A stretch of 64,000 nucleotides of DNA from Rhizobium sp. BT03 (GTDB taxonomy: Bacteria; Pseudomonadota; Alphaproteobacteria; Rhizobiales; Rhizobiaceae). Each line of letters starts with the position of its first letter. Positions within the stretch are counted from its first letter, which is position 1. The notes under the pieces are model-generated. The model was not told the origin of the DNA, searched no databases, and was given only the letters and a program-made list of their open reading frames with translations. Positions 17,625-26,340 of this stretch are shown piece after piece. The stretch lies in assembly GCF_030053155.1 (NCBI RefSeq), contig NZ_CP125640.1, forward strand, positions 186,001 to 250,000, given 5' to 3'. The translations under genes were made by a program, and so were the position numbers.

Positions 17625-18559
17625 CGCAGGCCGGGTTCGCGGTCGCGGGCAAGCAGCAGCGGGCCGTCGAGATCGACAAAATCGGCATTCTGGGCGAGCA
17701 GCACGGCGGGCGCCATGGCAAGCGAGGTGCCGACCATGCAGCCGATCATGATGGAAAAGCCAAGCCGTTCAGCCTCGGCCTTCATCACCAGCGCCTCCGT
17801 CAGGCCACCGGTCTTGTCGAGCTTGATGTTGATGGCGTCGTAGCGGTCGGCAAGGCTTGCGAGATCGCCGGTATGGTGGACGCTTTCGTCGGCGCAGACG
17901 AGCAGCGGCCGGCGGATTTCGGCGAGCAGAGCGTCGCGGCCGGCCGGCAACGGCTGCTCGACAAGAGCCACGCCTGCTTGTGCGGCGATATGAAGATGGC
18001 GTTCCAGCACCGCTTCCGGCCAGCCTTCATTGGCATCGAGGATGATTGTTGCATCGGGTGCGGCGGCGCGAACGGCGCGGATACGGCTTTCATCGTCGCC
18101 GGTTCCGACCTTGACCTTGAGCAGCGCGCGGCCGGCATGTTCGCGCGCCTGGGCGGCCATCACCTCCGGTTCGCCAAGCGAGATGGTGTAAGCGGTGGTG
18201 AGCGGCTTCAGTTCGGCAAGGCCGAGACGAGCCGCCACGCTTTCACCGGTGCGTTTCGCTTCCAGGTCCCAGAGGGCGCAATCGACGGCGTTGCGGGCAG
18301 CGCCGGGCGGCATCGCCGAGAGCAGGTCGCCGCGCGAGATGCCGGCCTCGATCAGCGGGCGGGCGGCCTCGATCTGGGCGAAAACGCTCTCCATGGTCTC
18401 GCCATAACGGCGATAGGGCACGCATTCGCCATGCCCTCGCGCACCGCATTCGGTGAGCGTGCAGCTGATCACCTCGGCCTCGGTCTTAGCGCCGCGCGAG
18501 ATGGTGAAGGTCCCGGCAATCGGAAAGGAATTCATCTGGATATCAAGGGTGCGCGGCAT
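17576..18559 (-). CDS. dipeptide epimerase (L-Ala-D/L-Glu epimerase-like, enolase superfamily)
   Basis: The 327-residue protein belongs to the muconate cycloisomerase group. LKVKVG (Lys-x-Lys catalytic pair), IILDANEGW (Asp metal ligand), VEQPLP (Glu) and CADES (Asp) precede the final INIKLDKTGG (Lys). These fit L-Ala-D/L-Glu epimerase, which recycles murein peptides, or the related DgcA racemase of rhizobia that acts on N-acetyl-glutamate; a DgcN partner is not adjacent, which slightly favours the former. ATG 18559 starts the conserved MPRTLDI. The 3' end overlaps the MFS gene by 49 bases. Confidence 0.85.
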   Translation of the reverse strand: MPRTLDIQMNSFPIAGTFTISRGAKTEAEVISCTLTECGARGHGECVPYRRYGETMESVFAQIEAARPLIEAGISRGDLLSAMPPGAARNAVDCALWDLEAKRTGESVAARLGLAELKPLTTAYTISLGEPEVMAAQAREHAGRALLKVKVGTGDDESRIRAVRAAAPDATIILDANEGWPEAVLERHLHIAAQAGVALVEQPLPAGRDALLAEIRRPLLVCADESVHHTGDLASLADRYDAINIKLDKTGGLTEALVMKAEAERLGFSIMIGCMVGTSLAMAPAVLLAQNADFVDLDGPLLLARDREPGLRYAASLVFPPESMLWG

Positions 18560-18644
18560 TATTGCTGTCCTGCGAGCATGGAAATTGCAGCTTGCTTCTG
18601 TATATTGACGCGCCGGTCGTCGAACGGTCGTTCGCGATTCGGCA

Positions 18645-19829
18645 ATGTCGCTGCAAGCCTTGAAAGACATAAGTATCTTGAACGCCGAGAATCGCAACGC
18701 TGCCTCGCTTGACGTGGACGACCATGCCGATGGCTCGGGGCAGCATGTGCGTCTCCGCGGCAACTGGCGCAGCGCCTACATCCATCTCGTGCTGCGCGAT
18801 TTCGAAAAGCTCCTTCATCAGAAGGCCGGCGACCTGACGATCGACCTCTGTGATATTTCGGATATCGATACCGCCGGAATTTGGCTGCTGTGCCGGCTGA
18901 AGAAGGAAGAGGAGGCGGCTGGACGGACGGTTCGCTTCGAAGGCACCAATCCGCATATCGACGAAATGCTGGCGATGTTTTCCGAGGAACCGGCCAAACC
19001 CGAGCCGGAGCAGCAGGAGAAGGTCTCGCTTGTCGCGCGCATTTTCGCGCCTGTGGGCAAGATGACCTATGACCTCTGGGATAATTTCGCCGCCTCCATG
19101 TATATCCTCGGCTCGGCGGTGCGCGGAGCGCAGATGAAGTTCGGTCGCGGCAGCGGCGTTTCGCCGGCCTCGATCGTCAACCAGATCGACCATATGGGCG
19201 TTCGCGCCGTTCCGATCATCCTGCTGATGTCGTTTCTGATCGGGGCGATCATTGCCCAGCAGGGCGCCTTCCAGCTGCGCTACTTCGGCGCCGAGGTCTT
19301 CGTCGTCGATCTCGTCGGCATTTTGCAATTGCGCGAAATCGGCGTGCTGCTGACGTCGATCATGATCGCCGGCCGGTCAGGCAGCGCGATCACAGCCGAA
19401 ATCGGCTCGATGAAGATGCGCGAGGAGATCGACGCGCTGAAAGTGATGGGGCTGAACCCGATCGGCGTGCTGATCTTCCCGCGGCTGGTGGCGCTGACCA
19501 TTGCGCTGCCGCTTTTGACGGTGCTGGCGAATTTCGCCTCGCTCGCCGGTGCGGCGGCCGTCGCCTGGGGTTATTCGGGCATCACCTTCTCCAACTTCCT
19601 GTCGCGCCTGCACGAGGCGGTGACGCTGTCGACGGTACTCTCCGGCATGATCAAGGCGCCGTTCATGGCGCTGGTCATCGGCATCGTCGCCGCCGTCGAA
19701 GGGCTGAAGGTCGGCGGCAGTGCGGAATCGCTCGGCCAGCATGTGACCGCCGCGGTGGTGAAGGCGATTTTCGTGGTCATCCTGATGGACGGGCTTTTTG
19801 CGATGTTCTATGCAGCGATCGACTTTTAG
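18645..19829 (+). CDS. mlaE: MlaE-type ABC permease with N-terminal STAS domain
   Basis: This is the membrane subunit of a phospholipid ABC transporter that maintains outer-membrane lipid asymmetry. Residues about 20-110 form a STAS-like domain (DLTIDLCDISDIDTAGIWLL). In E. coli the STAS function is a separate protein (MlaB); here it is fused. The permease part (130-394) contains the MlaE signature GRSGSAITAEIGSMKMREEIDALKVMG. It is the first gene of a four-gene operon with MlaF, MlaD and an auxiliary lipoprotein, all close or touching. The ATG at 18645 has no clear ribosome site. It is divergent from the epimerase gene. Confidence 0.93.
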   Translation: MSLQALKDISILNAENRNAASLDVDDHADGSGQHVRLRGNWRSAYIHLVLRDFEKLLHQKAGDLTIDLCDISDIDTAGIWLLCRLKKEEEAAGRTVRFEGTNPHIDEMLAMFSEEPAKPEPEQQEKVSLVARIFAPVGKMTYDLWDNFAASMYILGSAVRGAQMKFGRGSGVSPASIVNQIDHMGVRAVPIILLMSFLIGAIIAQQGAFQLRYFGAEVFVVDLVGILQLREIGVLLTSIMIAGRSGSAITAEIGSMKMREEIDALKVMGLNPIGVLIFPRLVALTIALPLLTVLANFASLAGAAAVAWGYSGITFSNFLSRLHEAVTLSTVLSGMIKAPFMALVIGIVAAVEGLKVGGSAESLGQHVTAAVVKAIFVVILMDGLFAMFYAAIDF

Positions 19830-19830
19830 C

Positions 19831-20670
19831 ATGGCGAATCGCGTGGAAAAACCGATCGAAACGGAAGACCGGAACGAGAGGGACATCGTGCTCTCGGCGC
19901 GCGACGTCACCGTCGGCTTCGGCTCCAAGGTCGTTCTCGACAATCTCAACCTCGATATCTATCGCGGCGAGATCCTCGGCTTCGTCGGCGCATCGGGCAC
20001 CGGCAAATCGGTGCTGATGCGCACCGTGCTCCGGCTGCTGCCGCGCCGCTCCGGCACGATCAAGATCCTCGGCCAGGATTTCGACGAGCTCGACGAACCG
20101 CAGCGCAACGCGCTCGACATGCGGCTCGGTGTGCTGTTTCAGCAGGGGGCGCTGTTTTCGTCGCTGACGGTCAAGGAAAACATCCAGGTGCCGATGCGCG
20201 AATATCTCGACCTGCCGCGCTCGCTGATGGACGAACTGGCGCATCTGAAGATCCGCATGGTGGGTCTGGCCGCCGATGCCGCCGACAAATACCCGTCCGA
20301 ATTGTCCGGCGGCATGATCAAGCGCGCCGCCCTTGCCCGGGCGCTGGCACTCGATCCCGAACTCGTCTTCCTGGACGAACCGACCTCTGGTCTCGACCCG
20401 ATCGGCGCGGCCGAATTCGATGAACTGATCGCCAACCTGCGCGATAGTCTGGGACTGACCGTGTATATGGTCACGCATGACCTCGACAGCCTGTTCTCGG
20501 TCTGCGACCGTATTGCCGTGCTCGGAAAGAAACGGGTAATGGTGGAAGGCACGATCGACGACATGCTGGCCTATGACGATCCGTGGGTGCAGGCCTATTT
20601 CAAAGGTAAGCGGGCACGCTCGATCGTGCCGCAGAATGATGGCGCGCGGCACGGCAGCAGCGGGAAGTGA
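19831..20670 (+). CDS. mlaF: MlaF-type ABC ATPase
   Basis: This is the nucleotide-binding subunit of the Mla-type lipid transporter. The 279-residue protein has Walker A GASGTGKS (53-60), a Q-loop FQQGALFSSLTVKEN, the signature LSGGM, Walker B LVFLDEPTSGLDP and the H-loop VTHDLDS. It begins one base after the permease stop, so translation is probably coupled. An earlier in-frame ATG at 19798 would overlap the permease and is less likely. The N-terminal 20 residues are charged and variable. Confidence 0.95.
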   Translation: MANRVEKPIETEDRNERDIVLSARDVTVGFGSKVVLDNLNLDIYRGEILGFVGASGTGKSVLMRTVLRLLPRRSGTIKILGQDFDELDEPQRNALDMRLGVLFQQGALFSSLTVKENIQVPMREYLDLPRSLMDELAHLKIRMVGLAADAADKYPSELSGGMIKRAALARALALDPELVFLDEPTSGLDPIGAAEFDELIANLRDSLGLTVYMVTHDLDSLFSVCDRIAVLGKKRVMVEGTIDDMLAYDDPWVQAYFKGKRARSIVPQNDGARHGSSGK

Positions 20671-20678
20671 CCGGATAA

Positions 20679-22049
20679 ATGGAAACCAAAGCCAATTACA
20701 CGATTGTCGGTTTTTTCACGGTGCTGGTGATCGCGGCGGCCTTCGGCTTCGTCTACTGGATGGCCGAATATGGCCGCGGCGGCCCGATGACCGAGCTGAT
20801 CGTGCGTATTCCGGGTTCGGCCAACGGCCTCAGTGTCGGCTCGCCGGTGCGTTTCAACGGCATTCAGATCGGCTCGGTGCAGACGCTGTCGATCGATGCG
20901 GACGATCCGCAATATTCGCTGGCCTTCACCCAGGTGCGCACCGACGCGCCGATCTACCCCTCAACCAAGGCCGCCCTTGAAATTCAGGGCCTGACGGGGG
21001 CCGCCTATATCGAACTTTCCGGCGGCCGCAAGGGCGAGGAAAGCATCCTCCAGCACGCGATCGACAACGGCAAACGCGCCGTCATCGTCGCCGACCAGTC
21101 GAGCGTCACCAATCTTCTCGCCACCGCCGACAAGATCCTCGATCGCGCCAACGACGCGGTCGGCGAACTTCAGGGATTCATCGAAGATTCACGCGCGCCC
21201 CTGACCCAGACGTTCAAGAATGCCGAGACCTTCTCGGATGCGCTTGCCAAGAATTCCGGCAATATCGATGCCTTCCTGCAGAGCGTCGGTGAGCTTTCGA
21301 ATACGGTGAAGGCGGTTTCGGGCCGTGTCGATTCGACGCTTCAAGCGGTGGAATCGCTGGTCAAGGCGGTCGACGCGCAGAAGATCGACAACATCGTCTC
21401 CAACGCCGAGAAGATCACCGCCAATGTCGCCGATGCCTCCGGCGACCTGAAGGGGGCGATTCAGAAGTTCGACCAGACGGCCACCACCTTCAACGATTTC
21501 GGCAAGCAGGCCCAGGCGACGCTCGACCGCGTCGATACGCTCGTCGCCCAGATCGACCCGGCCAAGGTGAAGGGCTCTGTCGACGACATTGCGCAGGCGA
21601 CCAAGGATGCACGTGCTGCGGTCGCCTCGATCCGCGATGTCGCCAACACGGTTTCGTCGCGCCAGAAAGATATCGACCAGACGATTCAGGACGTCTCGCA
21701 GCTTGCCAACAAGCTGAATTCGGCCTCGACCCGCATCGACGGCATCCTCATCAAAGTCGATGCGCTGCTCGGAACAGACAATACGCAATCGATGTTCGCG
21801 CAAGCGCGCGAGACGCTGGAATCCTTCAAGAAGGTTGCCGACAACCTGAATGCGCGCATCGGGCCGATCGCCGACAATCTGCAGAAATTCTCCAGTGGCG
21901 GCTTGCGCGACGTGCAGACGCTCGTCAACGACATGCGCGGAACCGTGAATAATCTGAACGATACGATCACCAACTTCGACCGCAATCCGCAACGCCTGAT
22001 CTTCGGCGGGGACACGGTCAAGCAATATGACGGCCGGACGCGGCGTTAA
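20679..22049 (+). CDS. mlaD: MlaD/MCE-domain substrate-binding protein
   Basis: The 456-residue protein is anchored by one N-terminal membrane helix (residues 9-29). It carries an MCE domain (about 40-120: IPGSANGLSVGSPVRFNGIQIGSV) that forms the periplasmic hexameric lipid channel. The long C-terminal part (150-440) is helical and repetitive with many Asn/Gln/Ala/Val heptads, so the protein is larger than E. coli MlaD (about 180 residues) and closer to the rhizobial and mycobacterial extended types. It lies 8 bases downstream of the ATPase gene. Confidence 0.93.
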   Translation: METKANYTIVGFFTVLVIAAAFGFVYWMAEYGRGGPMTELIVRIPGSANGLSVGSPVRFNGIQIGSVQTLSIDADDPQYSLAFTQVRTDAPIYPSTKAALEIQGLTGAAYIELSGGRKGEESILQHAIDNGKRAVIVADQSSVTNLLATADKILDRANDAVGELQGFIEDSRAPLTQTFKNAETFSDALAKNSGNIDAFLQSVGELSNTVKAVSGRVDSTLQAVESLVKAVDAQKIDNIVSNAEKITANVADASGDLKGAIQKFDQTATTFNDFGKQAQATLDRVDTLVAQIDPAKVKGSVDDIAQATKDARAAVASIRDVANTVSSRQKDIDQTIQDVSQLANKLNSASTRIDGILIKVDALLGTDNTQSMFAQARETLESFKKVADNLNARIGPIADNLQKFSSGGLRDVQTLVNDMRGTVNNLNDTITNFDRNPQRLIFGGDTVKQYDGRTRR

Positions 22050-22073
22050 CTGGGAAGTCAGGGGTAGCCTAAT

Positions 22074-22685
22074 ATGGTCGCATCGCATCTGTTGTCGCGC
22101 CGTTCTTGGATCAGGGGAACGGTGATCGCGCTGCCGCTGACGGCGCTGATCCTTTCCGGGTGCGGCACCGCGGCCAAGAACGATACCTATGATCTGTCGG
22201 CCACCGTCGACGGCGACGGACCGGCGGCCAAATCCCGCCAGATCCTCATCGCACCGCCAACGGCGCTGAGTGCGCTCGGCAGCGAGCAAATCGTCATCCG
22301 TGTTGGACCTTCGGAAATCCAGTATCTCTCGCGGGCGCAATGGGGCGACAAGCTGCCGCGCATGGTGCAGTCGAAGCTGGTGGAAGCCTTCGAGAACTCG
22401 GGCAAGCTCGGCGGCGTCGGCATGCCGGGCCAGGGACTGGCGATCGACTATCAGGTCGTCACCGATATCCGTTCCTTCGAGATCGATGCTTCGAACGGCA
22501 ACCAGGCGGTGGTCGAAATCTCCGCCAAGATCCTCAACGACCGCAACGGCTCGGTGCGCGCCCAGAAGGTGTTCCGCGCCACGGCCCCGGCCGGCGGCGA
22601 CAATGACGGGTTCGTCAAGAGCCTGGACCGCGCCTTCTCGACGGTTGCCTCCGAGATCGTCAGTTGGACGCTGCGTTCAATCTGA
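22074..22685 (+). CDS. ABC-type transport auxiliary lipoprotein (PqiC/LPS-assembly-like)
   Basis: The 203-residue lipoprotein has a twin-Arg-flanked leader ending in the lipobox LSGC and a mature domain of the ABC_trans_aux family (formerly DUF330; IVIRVGPSEIQYLSRAQWGDKLPRMVQSKLVEAFENSG). It likely sits in the outer membrane and completes the lipid bridge begun by the Mla proteins. It is the last gene of the operon, 24 bases after the MCE gene. In E. coli the comparable protein is PqiC, associated with PqiAB. Confidence 0.88.
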   Translation: MVASHLLSRRSWIRGTVIALPLTALILSGCGTAAKNDTYDLSATVDGDGPAAKSRQILIAPPTALSALGSEQIVIRVGPSEIQYLSRAQWGDKLPRMVQSKLVEAFENSGKLGGVGMPGQGLAIDYQVVTDIRSFEIDASNGNQAVVEISAKILNDRNGSVRAQKVFRATAPAGGDNDGFVKSLDRAFSTVASEIVSWTLRSI

Positions 22686-22832
22686 GATGGCGTTGCGCGG
22701 CCGCTGCGCCGACATCGAGGGTTGCCGATTCTGAAAAATATTCAGACCCATGAGGCCGGGGCTGCCATCGTATTCAATTTCTTCACGAATTTGTGGAACG
22801 CATCATGTTATCGCTGTCAGGAGGCATGCTGC

Positions 22833-24086
22833 ATGGTGGTCGCACGCGTATTCGGAAAGTCGTCGTCGGAAGCGATCCAGCGCGATAACGAGCGCCTGGC
22901 TGCGCTGCAGCAGCTCGATCTCCTCGACACGCCGAGGGACGAAGGCTTCGAGCGGATCGTCCGCCTGATAAAGCAGATCTTTTCCATCGACATCGGCATC
23001 GTCTCCCTGATCGATGGGCATCGGCAGTGGTACAAGGCCTGTTCCGGCCTGTCGGCCGATGAGGTATCGCTCGAGGACACGTTCTGCCGCTGCGTCGTAG
23101 ACTGTGACGAGCCTGTTATCGTACAGGATGCCACCAAGGACGCGCGCTTTTCAAAACATTCCGCGGTGACGGGCGAGGACCATATCCGCTTTTATGCCGG
23201 CGTGCCGTTGAGAACGAAGGCCGGGCATATGATCGGAACGGTCTGCGCGATCGATCGCCGGCCGAGATCGTTCGGCAGCAGAGACCTTGGCATTCTCGAG
23301 GAACTGGCGGGAGCGGCGATGGACCGTCTCGAACTCGTGCAGTCGGCCGCCACCGACAGTCTGACGGAGGCGATGACGCGGCGCGCTTTCAAGCAGGAAG
23401 CGGATCAACTCATTTCGATTGCTTTGCGGCACCAGCATGACCTGTCCTGCATCGCTTTCGATATCGACCATTTCAAGCAGGTGAACGATACCTATGGGCA
23501 TGCCGCGGGAGATGCGGTTCTCAAGGCGGTAGCCTCGATTTGCAAAGCGACCCTTCGCGCCGGCGATCTGTTCGGGCGTATCGGCGGCGAGGAATTTGCC
23601 GTTATCCTGCCGCATGTCGATCGGGAAGGGGCTGTTGCCGTCGCCGAGAAACTCAGAGCCGCCATCGCCGCGCAGCCCATTCGCGGCGATCACGGCGCCT
23701 TGAACGTGACGGCGAGCTTCGGAACCTCGGCGCTCTCGATGGTCAGCAAGGAGATCGAGACCCTGCTAGCGCAGGCGGATGCTGCGATGTATCAGGCCAA
23801 ACATGGCGGCCGGAACCGCTGCGTGTCATGGAGTTCTATCCATGCCGATCACGCCATCGGCGCGCGGCGGCGGGTGCTGAAGGCAGGTTCGATCCTCTTC
23901 AACGATCGGCGCTCGACCATCGACTGCACCGTCAAATCCATCGGCTCGGAAAGCGCCGGCATTTCGGTCTCCAATTCGGCCGGCATTCCTTCGGAATTCA
24001 TCCTTGCCATCAAAGGTGAAGGGTTCGAAACGAACTGCCGGGTGATTGCGCAAGACCGGCAGCACCTGGAAGTGGCGTTCAGATAG
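22833..24086 (+). CDS. GAF-GGDEF-PilZ diguanylate cyclase
   Basis: The 417-residue cytoplasmic protein combines three domains. A GAF domain (about 20-165) follows the rhizobial opening NERLAALQQLDLLDTPRDEGFERI. The diguanylate cyclase domain (about 175-330) has the active-site GGEEF and an allosteric I-site (RAGD, five residues before it), so it should be active and product-inhibited. A C-terminal PilZ-like domain (about 345-417: RRRVLKAGSILFNDRRSTIDC) probably binds c-di-GMP but has a Gly in place of the usual Asp/Asn in its second motif. AGGAGG 8 bases upstream fixes ATG 22833. No membrane segment is seen; the GAF ligand is unknown. Confidence 0.9.
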   Translation: MVVARVFGKSSSEAIQRDNERLAALQQLDLLDTPRDEGFERIVRLIKQIFSIDIGIVSLIDGHRQWYKACSGLSADEVSLEDTFCRCVVDCDEPVIVQDATKDARFSKHSAVTGEDHIRFYAGVPLRTKAGHMIGTVCAIDRRPRSFGSRDLGILEELAGAAMDRLELVQSAATDSLTEAMTRRAFKQEADQLISIALRHQHDLSCIAFDIDHFKQVNDTYGHAAGDAVLKAVASICKATLRAGDLFGRIGGEEFAVILPHVDREGAVAVAEKLRAAIAAQPIRGDHGALNVTASFGTSALSMVSKEIETLLAQADAAMYQAKHGGRNRCVSWSSIHADHAIGARRRVLKAGSILFNDRRSTIDCTVKSIGSESAGISVSNSAGIPSEFILAIKGEGFETNCRVIAQDRQHLEVAFR

Positions 24087-24087
24087 C

Positions 24088-24195
24088 TGGAGCAATTTCC
24101 AGGAAAAGTGCGAAGCGGTTTTCCGTCCGGAATTGCGTAAAAACAAAAAGCGAGAGCGGTTCTGCGCTTCCATTAAAAGCTGAACCGCTCTCGGA
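24088..24195. repeat. dispersed rhizobial palindromic repeat acting as terminator region
   Basis: The unit GCAATTTCCAGGAAAA...TTTTCCGTCCGGAATTGC is an imperfect inverted repeat (about 24093-24137), followed by a hairpin CGAGAGCGGTTC (24151-24162) / GAACCGCTCTCG (24182-24193). This unit is, from memory, a very common intergenic repeat in Rhizobium genomes. It lies between convergent genes and can stop transcription from both sides. Confidence 0.6.
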
Positions 24196-24202
24196 CAGCA
24201 GC

Positions 24203-25078
24203 CTACTTCGTCGGCTGCGTATCCGTCATCATCGCTCCCGGCTGGTTGCTCGGCGTTGTCGAAGCTGTCGCGCTCGATGAGGAAGACAGGGTGCTGTCGA
24301 GCAGGCCTGCCATCTTGTCGTCGCGCAGGCTCGCTGTCTTTTCGCCCATGACCACGCCGACGACGCGGCGGCCATCCTTCAGCGCCGACGTCACGACATT
24401 ATAGCCGGATGCATCGGTATAGCCGGTCTTGATGCCGTCGACGCCGTCATAGCGATACATCAGATTGTTGTGACCGCGCAGCTTCATGCCGCGGAACTGA
24501 AAGCCGCGCATGGAGAAGAGCTTGAACTCCTCGGGGAAATCCCGCATCAGCGAGAGGCCGAGGGTTGCCATATCCCGCGCCGTGGTGACCTGCTCCGGAT
24601 CGGGGAGGCCCGAGGGATTCTTGAAGACCGTATCCTTCATGCCGAGCTGGTGCGCCTTGTCCGTCATCGCTTTTGCGAAAGCCAGCTCGGAGCCGCCGAG
24701 CTGCTCGGCGATCGCCACGGCAGAGTCGTTGGCAGACAAAACGACGATGCTTTCGACCGCTTCGCGCAGCGTCACCTGGCGCCCGGCGCCGACGGCGAGC
24801 TTGAAGGGCTCCTTGCTCTCGGCATTTTCCGACATGGTCAGCTTCTGGTCCCAGTTGAGGCGCCCCTCATGCAGGGCCTCGAAGGCGAGATAGAGCGTCA
24901 TCATCTTGGTCAGTGACGCCGGATAGTTCAGATCGTCCTGATTGGAGGCTTCGAGAACCTGGCCGGACTGCGCATCGACGACGAAGCTTGCCTGGCCGGC
25001 TTGAGCCTGGGTGAATGCGCCCATCAGTACGGCGGAAGAGAGCGCGGTGGCAAGGAGCCGGGAGGTCGTCTTGGTCAT
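24203..25078 (-). CDS. D-alanyl-D-alanine carboxypeptidase (penicillin-binding protein, DacA-like)
   Basis: The 291-residue periplasmic enzyme trims the terminal D-Ala of peptidoglycan stem peptides. It has a signal peptide (1-27, ending AQA), the serine active site SLTK (55-58), SAN (115-117) and KTG (217-219), the three canonical peptidase S11 motifs. It lacks the C-terminal domain and amphipathic anchor of E. coli DacA (about 400 residues) and ends in a Ser/Thr-rich tail, so it is probably soluble. ATG 25078 is chosen because the signal peptide starts there; no strong ribosome site is seen. Single gene, convergent with the cyclase. Confidence 0.92.
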   Translation of the reverse strand: MTKTTSRLLATALSSAVLMGAFTQAQAGQASFVVDAQSGQVLEASNQDDLNYPASLTKMMTLYLAFEALHEGRLNWDQKLTMSENAESKEPFKLAVGAGRQVTLREAVESIVVLSANDSAVAIAEQLGGSELAFAKAMTDKAHQLGMKDTVFKNPSGLPDPEQVTTARDMATLGLSLMRDFPEEFKLFSMRGFQFRGMKLRGHNNLMYRYDGVDGIKTGYTDASGYNVVTSALKDGRRVVGVVMGEKTASLRDDKMAGLLDSTLSSSSSATASTTPSNQPGAMMTDTQPTK

Positions 25079-25224
25079 CGATGTTACTGTCTCTGTCGTT
25101 GAACGGAGGGGGAGCCGTTGGCTAAACGCAAGGCGATCGAGAAAGTTTGTGACGAAATGAAGGACAGGCGGCAATAAAAAAGCCCCATCCACAGCTGATT
25201 CATTTTGTCTCACCGTCCTGGGTT

Positions 25225-25253
25225 TTGACAATGGCGCGCGCGGCCCGTAGAAA
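25225..25253 (+). promoter_or_regulatory. predicted sigma70 promoter for the GlyRS-like gene
   Basis: TTGACA (25225-25230) and TAGAAA (25248-25253) lie 17 bases apart. The predicted +1 coincides with an ATG at 25261 that opens a 33-codon ORF ending at 25362, so the transcript may begin with a leaderless small ORF. The rest of the 25079-25446 gap holds nothing else recognised. Confidence 0.45.
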
Positions 25254-25446
25254 ATTCACCATGAGCATGAAGCGCACGCCTTTCTCCGGCCATTTCAGCA
25301 CCTGCCTGCAGGTCGCGATCGCGCGCGCTTTCGACGGACGAGGTCTCCGCGTCCTGCCGTGACGTTGGGCGCTCCGGGCGTCCGGCGCACGGCTGGACGT
25401 AAAGCCCCTCATCACGTCGATCCAGGCTGCCAGGGAGACAGGCACC

Positions 25447-26196
25447 GTGCTCAATCTTTATCATGTCAATTCGCTCGTCCATTGGGAGGAGCGCGAAATT
25501 CATCTGCGCGATCATATGATCGGCTTCTTCTCGCAGGAGGTCCGCAGCTTTCTCAGATCGGTCAATCCCGCCTGGGATGTCAGGAGGGTCGAGGCGCCGG
25601 CGCTGATGCCGCGGGCGCTGGTTTCCAACGCCTATTCGAATGCCGATATCTGGGTCCAGGAACAGCTTTCCGCCGGCGATACCGCGCTGGTGCTGAGGCC
25701 TGAGACCACGCCATCGACCTATGCCTATATGCAGCATATTCTCGGCAATCACTCGAAGACGCGGCTGCCGCTTTGCGTCTGGCAGGCCGGCCGGTCCTAT
25801 CGCCGCGAGCAGGAGCAGGCGACCAAACACATGCGGCTGAAAGAGTTCTGGCAGCTCGAATTCCAATGCGCCTTCACGGCCGACAGCGGCAACGACTATC
25901 ACGCCGCCTGCCTCGAACCGGTGCGCCGCATGATTGCCTCGCTCATCCATCTGCCGACGCGAGTCGTGCCTTCCGACCGGTTGCCCGCCTACTCCGAGGT
26001 GACGATGGATATCGAGGTCGACAATGGCGACAAGTGGATGGAGGTCTGCTCGATTTCGCGGCGCACCGATTTTCCGCAGCGTTACCGGTCGCAACCGAAG
26101 AAGGGAGCGGCCATCGATCACGACGTCCTCGTGCTGGAAATCGCGATCGGCCTCGATCGATGCGTCTACAATTGGGGCATAGCGGCCGATCGGTGA
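25447..26196 (+). CDS. stand-alone class II aminoacyl-tRNA synthetase-like protein (GlyRS type)
   Basis: The 249-residue protein looks like a class II synthetase catalytic core without an anticodon-binding domain. Seen are motif 1-like VRRVEAPALMPRAL, the RPETTPSTYAYMQ segment, motif 2 GRSYRREQEQATKHMRLKEF, a glycyl-tRNA-synthetase-like WMEVCSISRRTDFPQRY, and motif 3 GLDRCVYNWG. The GlyRS-like part suggests glycine activation, but tRNA charging is doubtful without the recognition domain; such proteins may acylate a carrier or peptide, or be inactive paralogues. The GTG start has GGGAG 8 bases upstream. The true GlyRS of rhizobia (alpha2beta2) is unrelated and not here. Confidence 0.75.
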   Translation: MLNLYHVNSLVHWEEREIHLRDHMIGFFSQEVRSFLRSVNPAWDVRRVEAPALMPRALVSNAYSNADIWVQEQLSAGDTALVLRPETTPSTYAYMQHILGNHSKTRLPLCVWQAGRSYRREQEQATKHMRLKEFWQLEFQCAFTADSGNDYHAACLEPVRRMIASLIHLPTRVVPSDRLPAYSEVTMDIEVDNGDKWMEVCSISRRTDFPQRYRSQPKKGAAIDHDVLVLEIAIGLDRCVYNWGIAADR

Positions 26197-26340
26197 GAAT
26201 GGGGGCCGGGATCGCGTTGCGGTCCCGGCTTCGCTGCCGCTGTTCACGGATTTTCCGCAGCCCTTTGAATTGCTGCATAATTCCGATTTAAGAGATTATA
26301 CAGTAGGAGACAGCGTTATGCTGCGAGGGGTGGGATTTCT

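Noticed and set aside
18616..18634. GAAC-N4-GTTC palindrome before the mlaE gene
   Set aside because: The spacing does not match the rhizobial LexA operator (N7), and no DNA-repair gene follows.
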